DNA of 64,000 nt from Clostridiales bacterium (GCA_017615755.1 JAFZZM010000024.1:123779-187778), one strand, 5' to 3'. Shown: positions 45,408-53,700, counted from the first letter of the stretch. Made by a program: numbers and translations. The notes: generated by a model not told the origin, from the letters alone.

Positions 45408-46799
45408 TCAGTTGGCCTCGTTCTTGTTCTCCTCCTTCTTTTCGGACTTATTGATCATCTTGATCGCAACAAGCATTGCACCAGCGATCACAACCATTGC
45501 AACGTACGGCAAGGAACGGATGATAACACCTGTCGGGGAAACAGCGTCGAGATTGTTCGTGAAAGTAAGAACGTCCTTGTCAACAACTGCACTCACACCA
45601 TGATAGTCCGTCGCCGTATCGTAGGTAGACACGTTGATCAGTTCGGTTTTAATTGCACTGCCCGGATTGATCGGTGTACCGGAAATAACTGCCGGAGTTG
45701 CTGCGTCATCATTAACTGCGGCATCGTTATCGCCCTTGACCGTCAATGTATAAGTGTCATTGGTGTTGTTTGTCTCAGCTACGGCAAACGTCGCATTTGG
45801 AGACAGTCCCTGGATATAGAATGTCTCACTGTCTTTCAAAGTACCGGTAATTGATGTCTGTGTGGAAGCAGTAACTGCAACATTTCCATTTGCATCCTTG
45901 TCCTTGCCGGCATAGTAACTCGTATTAGTGCCATTGTTGTTTACTGTGTAAGCAAAGCTGAATTCATGGTTCTTGTCACCCATCGCACCGGTAACTTTCT
46001 TCGTAATTTCAACATTGTACGTTCTGTAATAGTCAGTAAGTGTAGCACCATCCGAACCGGTATCAGGATCGCCCTGCTTCGGCGGTTCAGAACCGCTGAC
46101 ATAACCGGATGACTTTGTCGTGTTGGAATCAACACTAGCATCTGCCGCAGAGGTTTGATCTCCATCCGGATACAGTACATTTCCGTTAAAGAGAGCGTAA
46201 CCTGCGATCTTCAGTGATTCTGCACCTGTCTGTGCATCGACAACACGAATAACATACACATCGAGATAACGTACTGCATCGTATTCGGCAGAACGTTCGA
46301 TTCCCGCAGTGTGAAGGGTTTCATCTGTCGTAACATCTGTGATCTTATAACGATAGATACCAGGACCCTCCTGAACCAGAGCCGCATTTGTCGGATCAAA
46401 AGTAAGGGAGATATTTCCTGTGATCTCATCATCTGTGCCATTTGCAGTTACTTCAGTAGAAGCAAAAGTCAGATTACCACTATTTGCGAGTGTAACCGCG
46501 CCGGCAATACCTTGTCTGACTGTACCTATATTCCCGGCAGAATCCGTAACAGTTGTACCAGCCGGAACAGTTGCCGGAGCAATCGTATACGAATAAGTGA
46601 TCGCAGGCGAATACACTTTAATGTTTTCCGGATTTGTCACATTAATGCTCTTCGGAATAGTCAGAACATTTGAAGTATCTTGGTCCGTTGTTGCCGAGCC
46701 GGAACCGATCGCGGTGTCGGCCCACACTGCCGCACTTAAGGATGTAAGCATAGCCAGTGCGGTCAAAATGCTGGCTAGCCTTTTTGTTCTCTTCTTCAT
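45408..46799 (-). CDS. FctA/Spy0128-like backbone pilin
   Basis: A 463-residue major pilin. A signal peptide (cut near VWA) precedes an N-terminal Spy0128-type domain (LTIPKSINV...SPAITYSYTIAPATVP, ending VYVIRVVDAQTG). A second domain of the same family opens YRTYNVEITKKVTGAMG and ends FTNNLDAV. Lys, Asn and Glu residues suitable for intramolecular isopeptide bonds are present, which is an inference. The C-terminus has a sorting signal: motif VSPTG, a hydrophobic segment and a Lys/Glu tail. The same xSPTG/xAPTG motif ends the adhesin, so both share one sortase. RBS AAAGGTGG seven bases before ATG 46799. First gene of the pilus operon; 5' hairpin, promoter and G-tract upstream. Confidence 0.87.
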   Translation of the reverse strand: MKKRTKRLASILTALAMLTSLSAAVWADTAIGSGSATTDQDTSNVLTIPKSINVTNPENIKVYSPAITYSYTIAPATVPAGTTVTDSAGNIGTVRQGIAGAVTLANSGNLTFASTEVTANGTDDEITGNISLTFDPTNAALVQEGPGIYRYKITDVTTDETLHTAGIERSAEYDAVRYLDVYVIRVVDAQTGAESLKIAGYALFNGNVLYPDGDQTSAADASVDSNTTKSSGYVSGSEPPKQGDPDTGSDGATLTDYYRTYNVEITKKVTGAMGDKNHEFSFAYTVNNNGTNTSYYAGKDKDANGNVAVTASTQTSITGTLKDSETFYIQGLSPNATFAVAETNNTNDTYTLTVKGDNDAAVNDDAATPAVISGTPINPGSAIKTELINVSTYDTATDYHGVSAVVDKDVLTFTNNLDAVSPTGVIIRSLPYVAMVVIAGAMLVAIKMINKSEKKEENKNEAN

Positions 46800-46826
46800 T
46801 TTTCAGCCACCTTTCATTTGTTTTTT

Positions 46827-46863
46827 CGAGTTCTGTTATCTCTAACTAACCCCTTAGAACTCG
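46827..46863 (-). promoter_or_regulatory. Nested hairpin in the pilin 5' leader
   Basis: CGAGTTCT (46827-46834) and AGAACTCG (46856-46863) are perfect inverted repeats, with GTTA-TCTC-TAAC nested between them. They lie in the predicted leader, 28 bases before the start codon. They might affect mRNA stability or translation. Confidence 0.55.
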
Positions 46864-46888
46864 ATAGAAAGCCTATTTATACTGGTTC

Positions 46889-46917
46889 ATTATAGCACCT
46901 CTAAATTATTCTTGCCA
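46889..46917 (-). promoter_or_regulatory. Pilus operon promoter
   Basis: On the minus strand TGGCAA (46917-46912), a 17-base spacer and consensus TATAAT (46894-46889). The -35 is weak, so the DNA just upstream, where the G/C tract sits, may matter for activity. Confidence 0.7.
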
Positions 46918-46921
46918 TATC

Positions 46922-46934
46922 GGGGGGGGGGGGG
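46922..46934. repeat. 13-base homopolymeric G tract next to the pilin promoter
   Basis: A run of 13 G on the plus strand (13 C in the direction of pilin transcription) ends four bases upstream of the -35 hexamer. It is by far the longest homopolymer I see in the window. Such tracts change length by slippage and can switch nearby promoters. The length in the assembly may itself be uncertain. Confidence 0.85.
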
Positions 46935-46961
46935 TGTTCATATTTTATTTACATTACAATA

Positions 46962-47546
46962 TCAGATTAGACTTGTAATAAAGATCTCTAAACCGATTCC
47001 GATGAGGATCAAACCGCCCAGAATCTGGGCCTTTGAAGAGAATTTGGTGCCGAATTTCTTACCCAGCGTGAGGCCGATCAGGCAGATCAGGTAGGTCACG
47101 ACGCCGATGATCACGGCGGCCAGGATAGCCATGAGTGCCTCGTATTCCGAAATCGTGAAGCCGACAGAGAGTGCGTCGATGGACGTCGCGATACCCATCA
47201 CGAACAGTTCTTTCGTATCCATTTTTGTCGGACCTTCTTCATCGGGATCTTTATGCAAGGCCTCGTAGAGCATCTTGCCGCCGATGAAAGCCAGCAATAT
47301 CAGTGCGATCCAAGGGATGCACTTCTCGAAAACTTTGAAATACTGCAGGATCGTGTGGACGCAGATCCAGCCGATAAGTGGCATGGCCGCTTGAAAAGCG
47401 CCGAAGACGCCTGCGATCAGGCTCATTCTGGGGAATTTCATTTTCGGCTCGCGAAGGCCGGTCGCCAGCGACACGGAAAATGCATCCATCGCCAGGCCTA
47501 CGCCCAGCAAAATGCTGTTAAAGAAAAACAGGAATCCCCACTGCAA
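46962..47546 (-). CDS. mntP: Manganese efflux pump MntP
   Basis: A 194-residue membrane protein with six hydrophobic segments that exports Mn2+. Signature segments are GLAMDAFSVSLATGL at the start and GIATSIDALSVGFTI in the second half, each with the conserved Asp of the metal path. The best start is TTG 47546, placed after GAGGTGGAG; an upstream GTG at 47567 overlaps that RBS region. An extended -10 lies about 40 bases upstream, so the leader is only about 33 bases, too short for the Mn riboswitch often found before mntP. Confidence 0.92.
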   Translation of the reverse strand: MQWGFLFFFNSILLGVGLAMDAFSVSLATGLREPKMKFPRMSLIAGVFGAFQAAMPLIGWICVHTILQYFKVFEKCIPWIALILLAFIGGKMLYEALHKDPDEEGPTKMDTKELFVMGIATSIDALSVGFTISEYEALMAILAAVIIGVVTYLICLIGLTLGKKFGTKFSSKAQILGGLILIGIGLEIFITSLI

Positions 47547-47585
47547 GTTTGCTCCACCTCTCTGCACGTCAGCATAAACGGCAAC

Positions 47586-47594
47586 ATTATACCA
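47586..47594 (-). promoter_or_regulatory. Extended -10 of mntP
   Basis: TGG-TATAAT on the minus strand (TATAAT at 47591-47586). The predicted start is about 33 bases before the TTG codon. Confidence 0.6.
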
Positions 47595-47660
47595 CGCCGG
47601 CAGGAAAAGAAAAGCAGACGAAAGGCGGAACCTGGGAAGTTCTTTTCGACGGGCCTCTTC

Positions 47661-50006
47661 TTACCGCTCCTTCACTACTGTGCTCGTGCGGTTCGCGATG
47701 ATCTTACCGACTTCTTCGGCAGTCTTCTGGCCGGTGTAATACGCGGGTGCTTCTTCCATGATGATCGTCAGGATAGCCGGATCGTAGGCACAGATCGAGG
47801 AAATGCTCTCGATCAGTTTCTTCAGTTCGTCTGCGGTATTTTGGTCCACTTGCAGCATCTGATAGATGCTTACGTTTTCGGATGAGTCGGCGTTGGCCTT
47901 CGCCTCTTCGCATTTTTTGATCAGTGCCTGCGCGGATGTCTCGTAGACTTCGCGGTAGACCGGGAAGTAATACTCACAGGATTCCGCCTGCTGCTCCTTG
48001 GTCAGTAGGAAGCGGATGAAATCCCATGTCTCCTGCTGATGCGTGGACTTGGCGGAAATGGCTACGGAAAGCTTCACTTCGGCCGTCATACCGCTGCCAT
48101 CCACGGACGGGATCGGATAGTATTCCGCATTATCGGAAAGCGCCATATACTGCGCGTAATCCCTCAAGTCCCGGACCTCGCGCCATAAGCTCGCCAACGT
48201 GCCATCTCCGAAATATTCTGCATAATCGAAGAAGTCTTTGCCGGAAGACGGATTGCTCCCGTACTTCTTTGCCAGATCAAGGATACTGTAGAACCCTTCG
48301 CTTTCGAAGAGTACCTGACGTTTCTCATAGTCCACGAGGAACTTGGAGGAACAGCTATAGAGCGCCGTCATCAGGTTATCGTATTCCGCATCGAACGGCT
48401 CAAGTGCTTTTGTCGTATCCGGAAGCGAATCGAGGATCTTCGTGAATTCCGCGACGGACCAGGCCTTCGGTTCGCCCAGAAGGTCCGGATTTCCGACCAT
48501 TCCGTACAGGCTGTACACGAGCGGGAGGTGATACAGTTTCCCGTCCACTTCTCCTGCGCGGATGACATTGTCGAAATATAGGCTCCTGTCAATGCCGGAA
48601 CCCTGGGCATCAAGAAGCGGATTCAGATCCAGAAGGAGTCCGCTGGTGCCAAACTGCGAGTAATCTGCAAAATTCACCAGAATGTCGGGTCCTGTCCCGG
48701 AGAGGATCTCCTGATAAACGGCATCGGACGTGGAGACCTGGCCCTGCAGTGCAGTCCATGTCGGATCGACATCTGCCGAGTAGTCGTGGATCAGCATACG
48801 GTTCTTCGATGACGGGTCGGTGTTATACTTGATCACCGCGGAACGGACGCTGAGTTTTTCTCCGATTCCGGCTTTCCTGTTTTCCGCGATCCGGATGATC
48901 GGCCGGCCCACGTATGGATTTTTGTCCTGGCGGACCAGATGGACCGCCTTCATGCGGATGCTGTTGTCGCCGCCTTGATCGTAAGAGGCTGCGTCTTCTT
49001 TGAAACCGACCAGCTCGTTGTCCGAGAGAACAAAGAAGGTCCGGCTCGAAAGCCCGCTGTTGTCGTAGTCGGTCTGATCCCATTCCATGACGGTCTGTCT
49101 CTCCGAAGGATTCAGGACATTGACCTTCTCGGCGCCATTGTTTGTCTGGCGGTACGATCCGTCTCTTCCCGCGGTCAGCATTGTCGCGATCGTGTTCGGG
49201 ATCTTCTCTCCCTTCAGCGCGCCTGCGTCGGTGTCGATCTCCCAGACTGCCTCCGGAATTGTGGCATAGTATTTGTTGTCCTGATAGAGGAGCTTTCCCT
49301 GGAATCCCTCGCACATCACGTTTTTCAGCAGCGAGCCGTCTTTGTTATAGATCTTGATCTGTTCCCAAAGACCGATCAGGATCTTGCCGTCTTTGGTCAT
49401 CAGGCACGTGCCGTCATCCATGAAGACCGGCTCGCCTTCGAGCGCGAAGCCTTCTTCCAGGTCACCGGAATCCTTGATCTTGCAGATCCAGGTGTGGGCT
49501 TCGGGTTCGGTACGGTTGACCATGACATAGCTCTCCCCGTCCGGGCCGGCGATCAGACCTGACAGCGTTTCCGTTGATTTCGCACTTCTTATGTATTTGC
49601 GGATGAGTTTTCCGTTCAGATCAAAAAGCGCTTTTCCGTCTTCCATATAGTCCCACCGAATCTCGGGGTCGTCTGTATCTTTCAGGTCCTCCGGCATTTT
49701 ATATTGTATGTAATAACTGGCCAGGATCGTTTTCCCCGCGGCAACCGGAGGCGTCATGGAATCGATGCTGCATGTCTCGATCTCTTTTCCTTCTTCAGGA
49801 GGAATCACAAGTTCGAATTCGTCCGCGGAAAAGTACGGATCGGTTTCCAGTACCACATCCGAGCGTACTTTCTGGGTCTCCTTGCTTTCTTCCTCTTTCG
49901 GCGTTTTCTTGCATGAGGCGCCGGACAGGAGGATGCCGGCACAAAGCCCGATCGAAACCGTTGTTTTCCAGATGTTTCTGCACTTTATGCCCATCTTTTT
50001 CTTCAT
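47661..50006 (-). CDS. Large solute-binding lipoprotein with an N-terminal propeller-like domain
   Basis: A 781-residue exported lipoprotein. Start ATG 50006 follows GGAGG; the lipobox is LSGASC. Residues about 75-370 show repeated short blades (GPDGESYVMVNRTE, KDGKILIGLWEQIKIYNKDGSLL, RDGSYRQTNNGAEKVNVL) suggesting a beta-propeller. From about 400 to the end it resembles family-1 ABC sugar-binding proteins: GTGPDILVNFADYSQFGTSGLLLDL, GKLYHLPLVYSLYGMVGN and SAKSTHQQETWDFIRFLLTKEQQ. No transporter genes are adjacent. It may be a sensor-type lipoprotein rather than a classical importer component. Confidence 0.78.
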   Translation of the reverse strand: MKKKMGIKCRNIWKTTVSIGLCAGILLSGASCKKTPKEEESKETQKVRSDVVLETDPYFSADEFELVIPPEEGKEIETCSIDSMTPPVAAGKTILASYYIQYKMPEDLKDTDDPEIRWDYMEDGKALFDLNGKLIRKYIRSAKSTETLSGLIAGPDGESYVMVNRTEPEAHTWICKIKDSGDLEEGFALEGEPVFMDDGTCLMTKDGKILIGLWEQIKIYNKDGSLLKNVMCEGFQGKLLYQDNKYYATIPEAVWEIDTDAGALKGEKIPNTIATMLTAGRDGSYRQTNNGAEKVNVLNPSERQTVMEWDQTDYDNSGLSSRTFFVLSDNELVGFKEDAASYDQGGDNSIRMKAVHLVRQDKNPYVGRPIIRIAENRKAGIGEKLSVRSAVIKYNTDPSSKNRMLIHDYSADVDPTWTALQGQVSTSDAVYQEILSGTGPDILVNFADYSQFGTSGLLLDLNPLLDAQGSGIDRSLYFDNVIRAGEVDGKLYHLPLVYSLYGMVGNPDLLGEPKAWSVAEFTKILDSLPDTTKALEPFDAEYDNLMTALYSCSSKFLVDYEKRQVLFESEGFYSILDLAKKYGSNPSSGKDFFDYAEYFGDGTLASLWREVRDLRDYAQYMALSDNAEYYPIPSVDGSGMTAEVKLSVAISAKSTHQQETWDFIRFLLTKEQQAESCEYYFPVYREVYETSAQALIKKCEEAKANADSSENVSIYQMLQVDQNTADELKKLIESISSICAYDPAILTIIMEEAPAYYTGQKTAEEVGKIIANRTSTVVKER

Positions 50007-50092
50007 GACGATGTCCTCCTTCGGATAGTTCTCGATAATACCATTTTAGGAGGCTTCTATGTCAGAAAAGGGGGCTTTTCGTTACAGCTGGG

Positions 50093-51169
50093 TTACTTTC
50101 TTCTCCTTCTTCTCACACGGTTGATGTGACGTTCGAAATCGCCGCTTCGAAGGAGTTCAGCGAGGACGTACTGTTCGAAGATAGGGACGGTGCAGGAGTA
50201 AAAGCCGAGTTTCTCCTGAAATGGCTTCACCAGCGAGGCCGGCAGGATCATGTAGCCGATACGCATGGACGGGGCCAGGGTCCGGGAGAAGGTATTAAGG
50301 TAGATCACATTGACTTCGGGATCCATGGAAAACAGCGGTTCTTCGGCCTTTTTCGAGATCGTCAGTTCGGAGTCGTAGTTGTCTTCGATCAGGATGCCGC
50401 CGCGTTTCTTCGCCCAGCGGAGGTACTCAAGTTTCTTCGAAATGCCTACGGTTACACCCGACGGGAAGCTGTGGAACGGCGTGACATGAAGGACTTCGGC
50501 CTTCGTTTTCTTAAGGGCTCCCGAGTCTATGCCTTCCGGAGTCATCGGAAGTGGATCGCAGGTTATGCCCAGGGCTTCGTATACCAGACGGATCTTCTTA
50601 TAGGACGGGTCTTCGATGGCGAAGAGCTTCTCTGTGCCCAGAAGCTGGGCAATCAGGCCATAGAGGTACTCAGAACCGGATCCCACGATCACCTGGGAAG
50701 GCTCCACTGTGATGCCACGGCTTCGGGCCAGATACAGGCAGATCTCGTTTCTGAGCTCCGCGCAGCCGTGGTTCGGGGACTTGATCAGGATATTCTCACC
50801 ATGGTCGAGAAGTGCTTTTCGCATAGTTTTGGCGAGGACCGAGAAAGGGAATTCGCCGAAGTCCATGGACGCCTCATCTTTTTCGAGGATCAGGGGCTTT
50901 TTCGGCGTAGGCTCGCCAAGGAAATCTTCGCCGCGGTACGTGACAAAAACGCCGCTACGCTGGCGGCTCTGGACGTAGCCTTCTTCAGAAAGGAGAGTGA
51001 GCGTGTGCTCGACCGTAATGACGCTGACGCCTGTCTCATCGGCGATCACGCGCTTGGACGGAAGCTTGGTGCCGTAGGGGTAAACGCCGGCAACGATGTC
51101 GTTGACAAAGTGATGGTAGAGCTGGATATAGGCCGGATCGGATGTATTCTTGTCAATTGTGTAGTTCAT
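50093..51169 (-). CDS. MocR-type regulator, truncated and lacking the PLP lysine
   Basis: A 358-residue protein with an N-terminal GntR winged helix (YIQLYHHFVNDIVAGVYPYGTKLPSKR, residues about 14-75) and an aminotransferase-like domain. It looks like a PdxR-type MocR regulator but differs in two ways. The motif expected to hold the PLP-binding lysine (TFSKT) reads TFSRTLAPSMRIGY. The protein also ends at RHINRVRRRRRK, where family members continue for about 100 residues; I see no frame carrying the missing part. It is divergent from an ECF vitamin transporter gene and probably regulates it. Start ATG 51169. It may be functional without covalent PLP or be decaying. Confidence 0.8.
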   Translation of the reverse strand: MNYTIDKNTSDPAYIQLYHHFVNDIVAGVYPYGTKLPSKRVIADETGVSVITVEHTLTLLSEEGYVQSRQRSGVFVTYRGEDFLGEPTPKKPLILEKDEASMDFGEFPFSVLAKTMRKALLDHGENILIKSPNHGCAELRNEICLYLARSRGITVEPSQVIVGSGSEYLYGLIAQLLGTEKLFAIEDPSYKKIRLVYEALGITCDPLPMTPEGIDSGALKKTKAEVLHVTPFHSFPSGVTVGISKKLEYLRWAKKRGGILIEDNYDSELTISKKAEEPLFSMDPEVNVIYLNTFSRTLAPSMRIGYMILPASLVKPFQEKLGFYSCTVPIFEQYVLAELLRSGDFERHINRVRRRRRK

Positions 51170-51262
51170 CTGGTTATATAATTTTCTCCTGTTCTGGTCA
51201 TTTCTGTATGTTCAGTTTCATGATACTCTTTTGCTCGTAGCAAGTAAAGGAGCACAGAAAAC

Positions 51263-51811
51263 ATGAACAAGGGGAAATATACAGCAACAATTCGAATCAC
51301 ATTAACCGCCGTCTTTATGGCATTGACGATCGCTATGGCGTCTTTCGGCATTCCGGTTCCGGGCGGACATCTTTATCTTTGCGATGTCATCATCTGTCTG
51401 GCATCGATCCTTCTGAATCCGGTAGAGGCTTTTGCCGTTGGCGGACTCGGCTCTTTCTTCGGCGACATGATCTTCTATCCGCTGCCGATGTTTGTTTCTT
51501 TAGTCACACACGGACTTCAGGCCGTAGTCATCTCCCTGATCTCCCACCACACTTTGAAGGATCACCCGAAGATCGCTTCCGGTATCGGCGTTTCCGTCGG
51601 TGCAGTGATCATGGTAGTCGGCTATACACTTGGTAAGACATTCGTCTACAGCACTTTTGAATATGCAATGATCAAGCTTCCGTATGAGATCGCGCAGGGT
51701 GCACTCGGCGCAGTCCTCGGCATGATCTTGTGCTGGAGATGCGGCATCCGCAAGCTTTTCTTGAAGCTTGTCGAGTCGAAGTCTAAAACAAAAGCACCTG
51801 TCGCGAATTGA
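51263..51811 (+). CDS. ECF transporter S component, possibly for a B6 vitamer
   Basis: A 182-residue integral membrane protein with six hydrophobic segments typical of ECF substrate-binding subunits. It has an N-terminal Ala-rich first helix (RITLTAVFMALTIAMASFGIPVPGGHLYL) and AFAVGGLGSFFGDMIFYPLPM in the middle. It would pair with a shared EcfAA'T module located elsewhere. Substrate is unproven; the divergent MocR-type gene suggests a pyridoxine/pyridoxal family vitamin. RBS AAAGGAG before ATG 51263. A composite repeat element starts about 20 bases after the stop. Confidence 0.75.
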   Translation: MNKGKYTATIRITLTAVFMALTIAMASFGIPVPGGHLYLCDVIICLASILLNPVEAFAVGGLGSFFGDMIFYPLPMFVSLVTHGLQAVVISLISHHTLKDHPKIASGIGVSVGAVIMVVGYTLGKTFVYSTFEYAMIKLPYEIAQGALGAVLGMILCWRCGIRKLFLKLVESKSKTKAPVAN

Positions 51812-51831
51812 TCGTAGTTTGTTTTTTTGGG

Positions 51832-52137
51832 GAGCGGGGCCGTCTCATGTGATGAGATGGCCTCTTTTCTTGTGGGCGAGAGCGAGCCGGCCCCTCTTGG
51901 GTATACCCCCCGGGGGTATGCGGGTGCTTTTTACGAGGCATTTTCATACTTTTTGGATTTTTTCCGGCCAAAAGGATGTATTTTTCCCGTTAAAAGTGAT
52001 TGCAAAGCACTGCAACCTATTAAAATACCGGCATTATCTATCATTTTGAAGTCATTTTTCCACGATTTACTCGATTTATGAGGGGAGGGGTATAGGAAAA
52101 ATACATACCTTTTTCGTTTTTTTCGTGAAAAAGTATG
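51832..52137. repeat. Composite intergenic repeat element, copy B
   Basis: It occupies most of the 545-bp gap between the ECF gene and bioY. Parts in order: a terminator-like hairpin (GGGGCCGTCTCA...GAGATGGCCTC) followed by CTTTTCTTGTGGGC; TATACCCCCC/GGGGGTAT palindrome (51902-51919); GTGCTTTT (51924-51931); an AT-rich arm (51945-51985). It ends with an AGGGGAGGGGTATAGG block and the second AT-rich hairpin (52081-52137). AAAAGGATGTATTTTTCC is the near-perfect reverse complement of GGAAAAATACATACCTTTT. The layout matches copy A at 12011-12403. The remaining 52138-52356 shows no gene. Confidence 0.75.
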
Positions 52138-52356
52138 ATATCGCTGAGATCCGCCCATGCTCCCCGCCCTTCATGACGGATAGAACCAGATTTTCCTCGT
52201 TTCTATCTGCTCCGTGAACTGCTCCATGATCCCCCCGCCCGCCAACCGGGCGCGCAGCACCTCGGCAGTGCGATTTTGAGCCGATTTCTTTTTTGCCAAC
52301 GGAGCTCGCGGGCCAGAAATCCGCGCCGTGTGCCGGTTTGCAAGGCGCGCGGGTTC

Positions 52357-52941
52357 TTACTTGATGATCGGCTTGACGCGCTTGGCGAGGAGAAAAGCCA
52401 ATGCCATTTTGACCAGATCAGGCAGGATGAACGGGAAAACGCACCAGGACAGGACGCTGAAAAGGCCGACCGGGCCTGTTTTTTCCGTGTAAATGTAGAT
52501 GAACCAGCCTGTACCGAAAGCATAGCAGACCAAAAGGCCGAGTACCAAAGCAAGGATCTCGACCCAGAGTTTTCGGCGCAAGAGCTTTTCGAACAGAAGA
52601 AAGAGCAAGCCCATGAGCAGGAAGCCCAGGATATATCCACCTGTCGTGCCGAGCAGCACGCCGACGCCGCTGTTGAATCCGGAAAAGACCGGCGCGCCGA
52701 TCGCGCCGAGGAGAATGTATGTGACCACCGAAAGCGTGCCACGCTTGCCGCCGAGGAGCAGGAGCACCGAAAAGACGGCGAAAGTCTGAAGCGTGAACGG
52801 GACCGACATAGGGATGCTGATCCAGGAACAGATCGTGATCAGGGCCGCGCCGATGGCAATATACGCCAGATCCAGGGTCTTCCAGCCCCTTGTGGCAGGC
52901 CTGTTTATATCCTTCTTTGCACTGACACGATCGTTCTCCAT
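52357..52941 (-). CDS. bioY: Biotin transporter BioY
   Basis: A 194-residue S component of a biotin ECF transporter. It carries the BioY features: an N-terminal helix start LDLAYIAIGAALITICSWISIP, the FTLQTFAVFSVLLLLGGKRGTLSV loop, GAPVFSGFNSGVGVLLGTTGGYILGF and a membrane region ending PFILPDLVKMALA. Six hydrophobic segments. It is controlled by a BirA operator about 50 bases before the ATG, so biotin sufficiency should switch it off. Confidence 0.95.
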   Translation of the reverse strand: MENDRVSAKKDINRPATRGWKTLDLAYIAIGAALITICSWISIPMSVPFTLQTFAVFSVLLLLGGKRGTLSVVTYILLGAIGAPVFSGFNSGVGVLLGTTGGYILGFLLMGLLFLLFEKLLRRKLWVEILALVLGLLVCYAFGTGWFIYIYTEKTGPVGLFSVLSWCVFPFILPDLVKMALAFLLAKRVKPIIK

Positions 52942-52991
52942 GTGGTCACCTCTTCAAAAACTGAAGAAAATGTATCACAGCGAGTATGTTG

Positions 52992-53023
52992 TTGTCAACC
53001 TCGTTTTGCTGGTTGGTTAACAA
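52992..53023 (-). promoter_or_regulatory. BirA operator of bioY
   Basis: TTGTCAACC-N14-GGTTAACAA (52992-53000 and 53015-53023) matches the known BirA-type inverted repeat (TTGTNAACC, 14-16 bases, GGTTNACAA). It lies just upstream of bioY, where biotinoyl-AMP-bound BirA would block transcription. Confidence 0.88.
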
Positions 53024-53131
53024 TGGTGAGGATTCAAGAGGGAAAAACTTGAGGAAGTGCTTTTGGCAGCATATGGTCTAACACCTGGTCTGATTCACCC
53101 CCTGAATTAGACCCACTTTCAGACTTTCGCC

Positions 53132-53623
53132 TCACTTCTTCTTCCCATCCGGCAGCGCGACAACGACACAAATAATGCCGAGGATCACGCCCAGCACGAT
53201 CGAGCCGATGTAGAGGATGCTCCAGATTTTATAGGCGGTGTCGTTGGTGATCTCCGGGATCTTGTAGCTGCCGTCTTTGGCATGGTAGACCTCGATCTGA
53301 CGCGTGTCGCCCTTTTTCACTTCCGTGGAAAACTCCGTCGTGCCCGAGTACTCCTCGCCGTTGACTTCGTAATCCACATCGGCTTTCCAGTAGGTCACCT
53401 TCTTGTCGTATTCGCCTTTTCTGGACTTCACTTCCACATAAGTGATCACCGCGTCGACCTTGCGCACGTCGTCGGAATCCTTGTAGTCGTTATAACTTGA
53501 CTTGTGGTTCACCAGCCCGATGATGCCCAGCACCAGGAAGATCAGCGCGATCACACCCACAATACAGGCATCGCGAATCGTCTGTTTCCTTTTTTCCTTC
53601 TGGCGTTCCGATTTCTTACTCAT
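53132..53623 (-). CDS. DUF3592-family membrane protein
   Basis: A 163-residue protein with a Lys-rich N-terminus, one transmembrane segment (about 20-40), an extracytoplasmic beta domain and a second transmembrane segment near the C-terminus. The domain reads VDAVITYVEVKSRKGEYDKKVTYW...ADVDYEVNGEEYSGTTEFS...GDTRQIEVYHAKDG, the DUF3592 pattern. Function is unknown; RBS GAGGAGG before ATG 53623. No adjacent gene suggests a role. Confidence 0.75.
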   Translation of the reverse strand: MSKKSERQKEKRKQTIRDACIVGVIALIFLVLGIIGLVNHKSSYNDYKDSDDVRKVDAVITYVEVKSRKGEYDKKVTYWKADVDYEVNGEEYSGTTEFSTEVKKGDTRQIEVYHAKDGSYKIPEITNDTAYKIWSILYIGSIVLGVILGIICVVVALPDGKKK

Positions 53624-53700
53624 AACTTTTCCTCCTCAAAAGCACTTCCCTTGTTCTTTTCTGCGCTCCGGCCGTTCCCTGCCCTACGCCGCTTCATCTC

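Noticed and set aside
47546..47660. A Mn-responsive riboswitch before mntP
   Set aside because: The predicted leader is only about 33 bases, too short for a yybP-ykoY element.
50007..50092. The missing C-terminal part of the MocR regulator in another frame
   Set aside because: Translation of all frames past the stop at 50093 gives nothing resembling the expected C-terminal domain, so a single frameshift does not explain the truncation.
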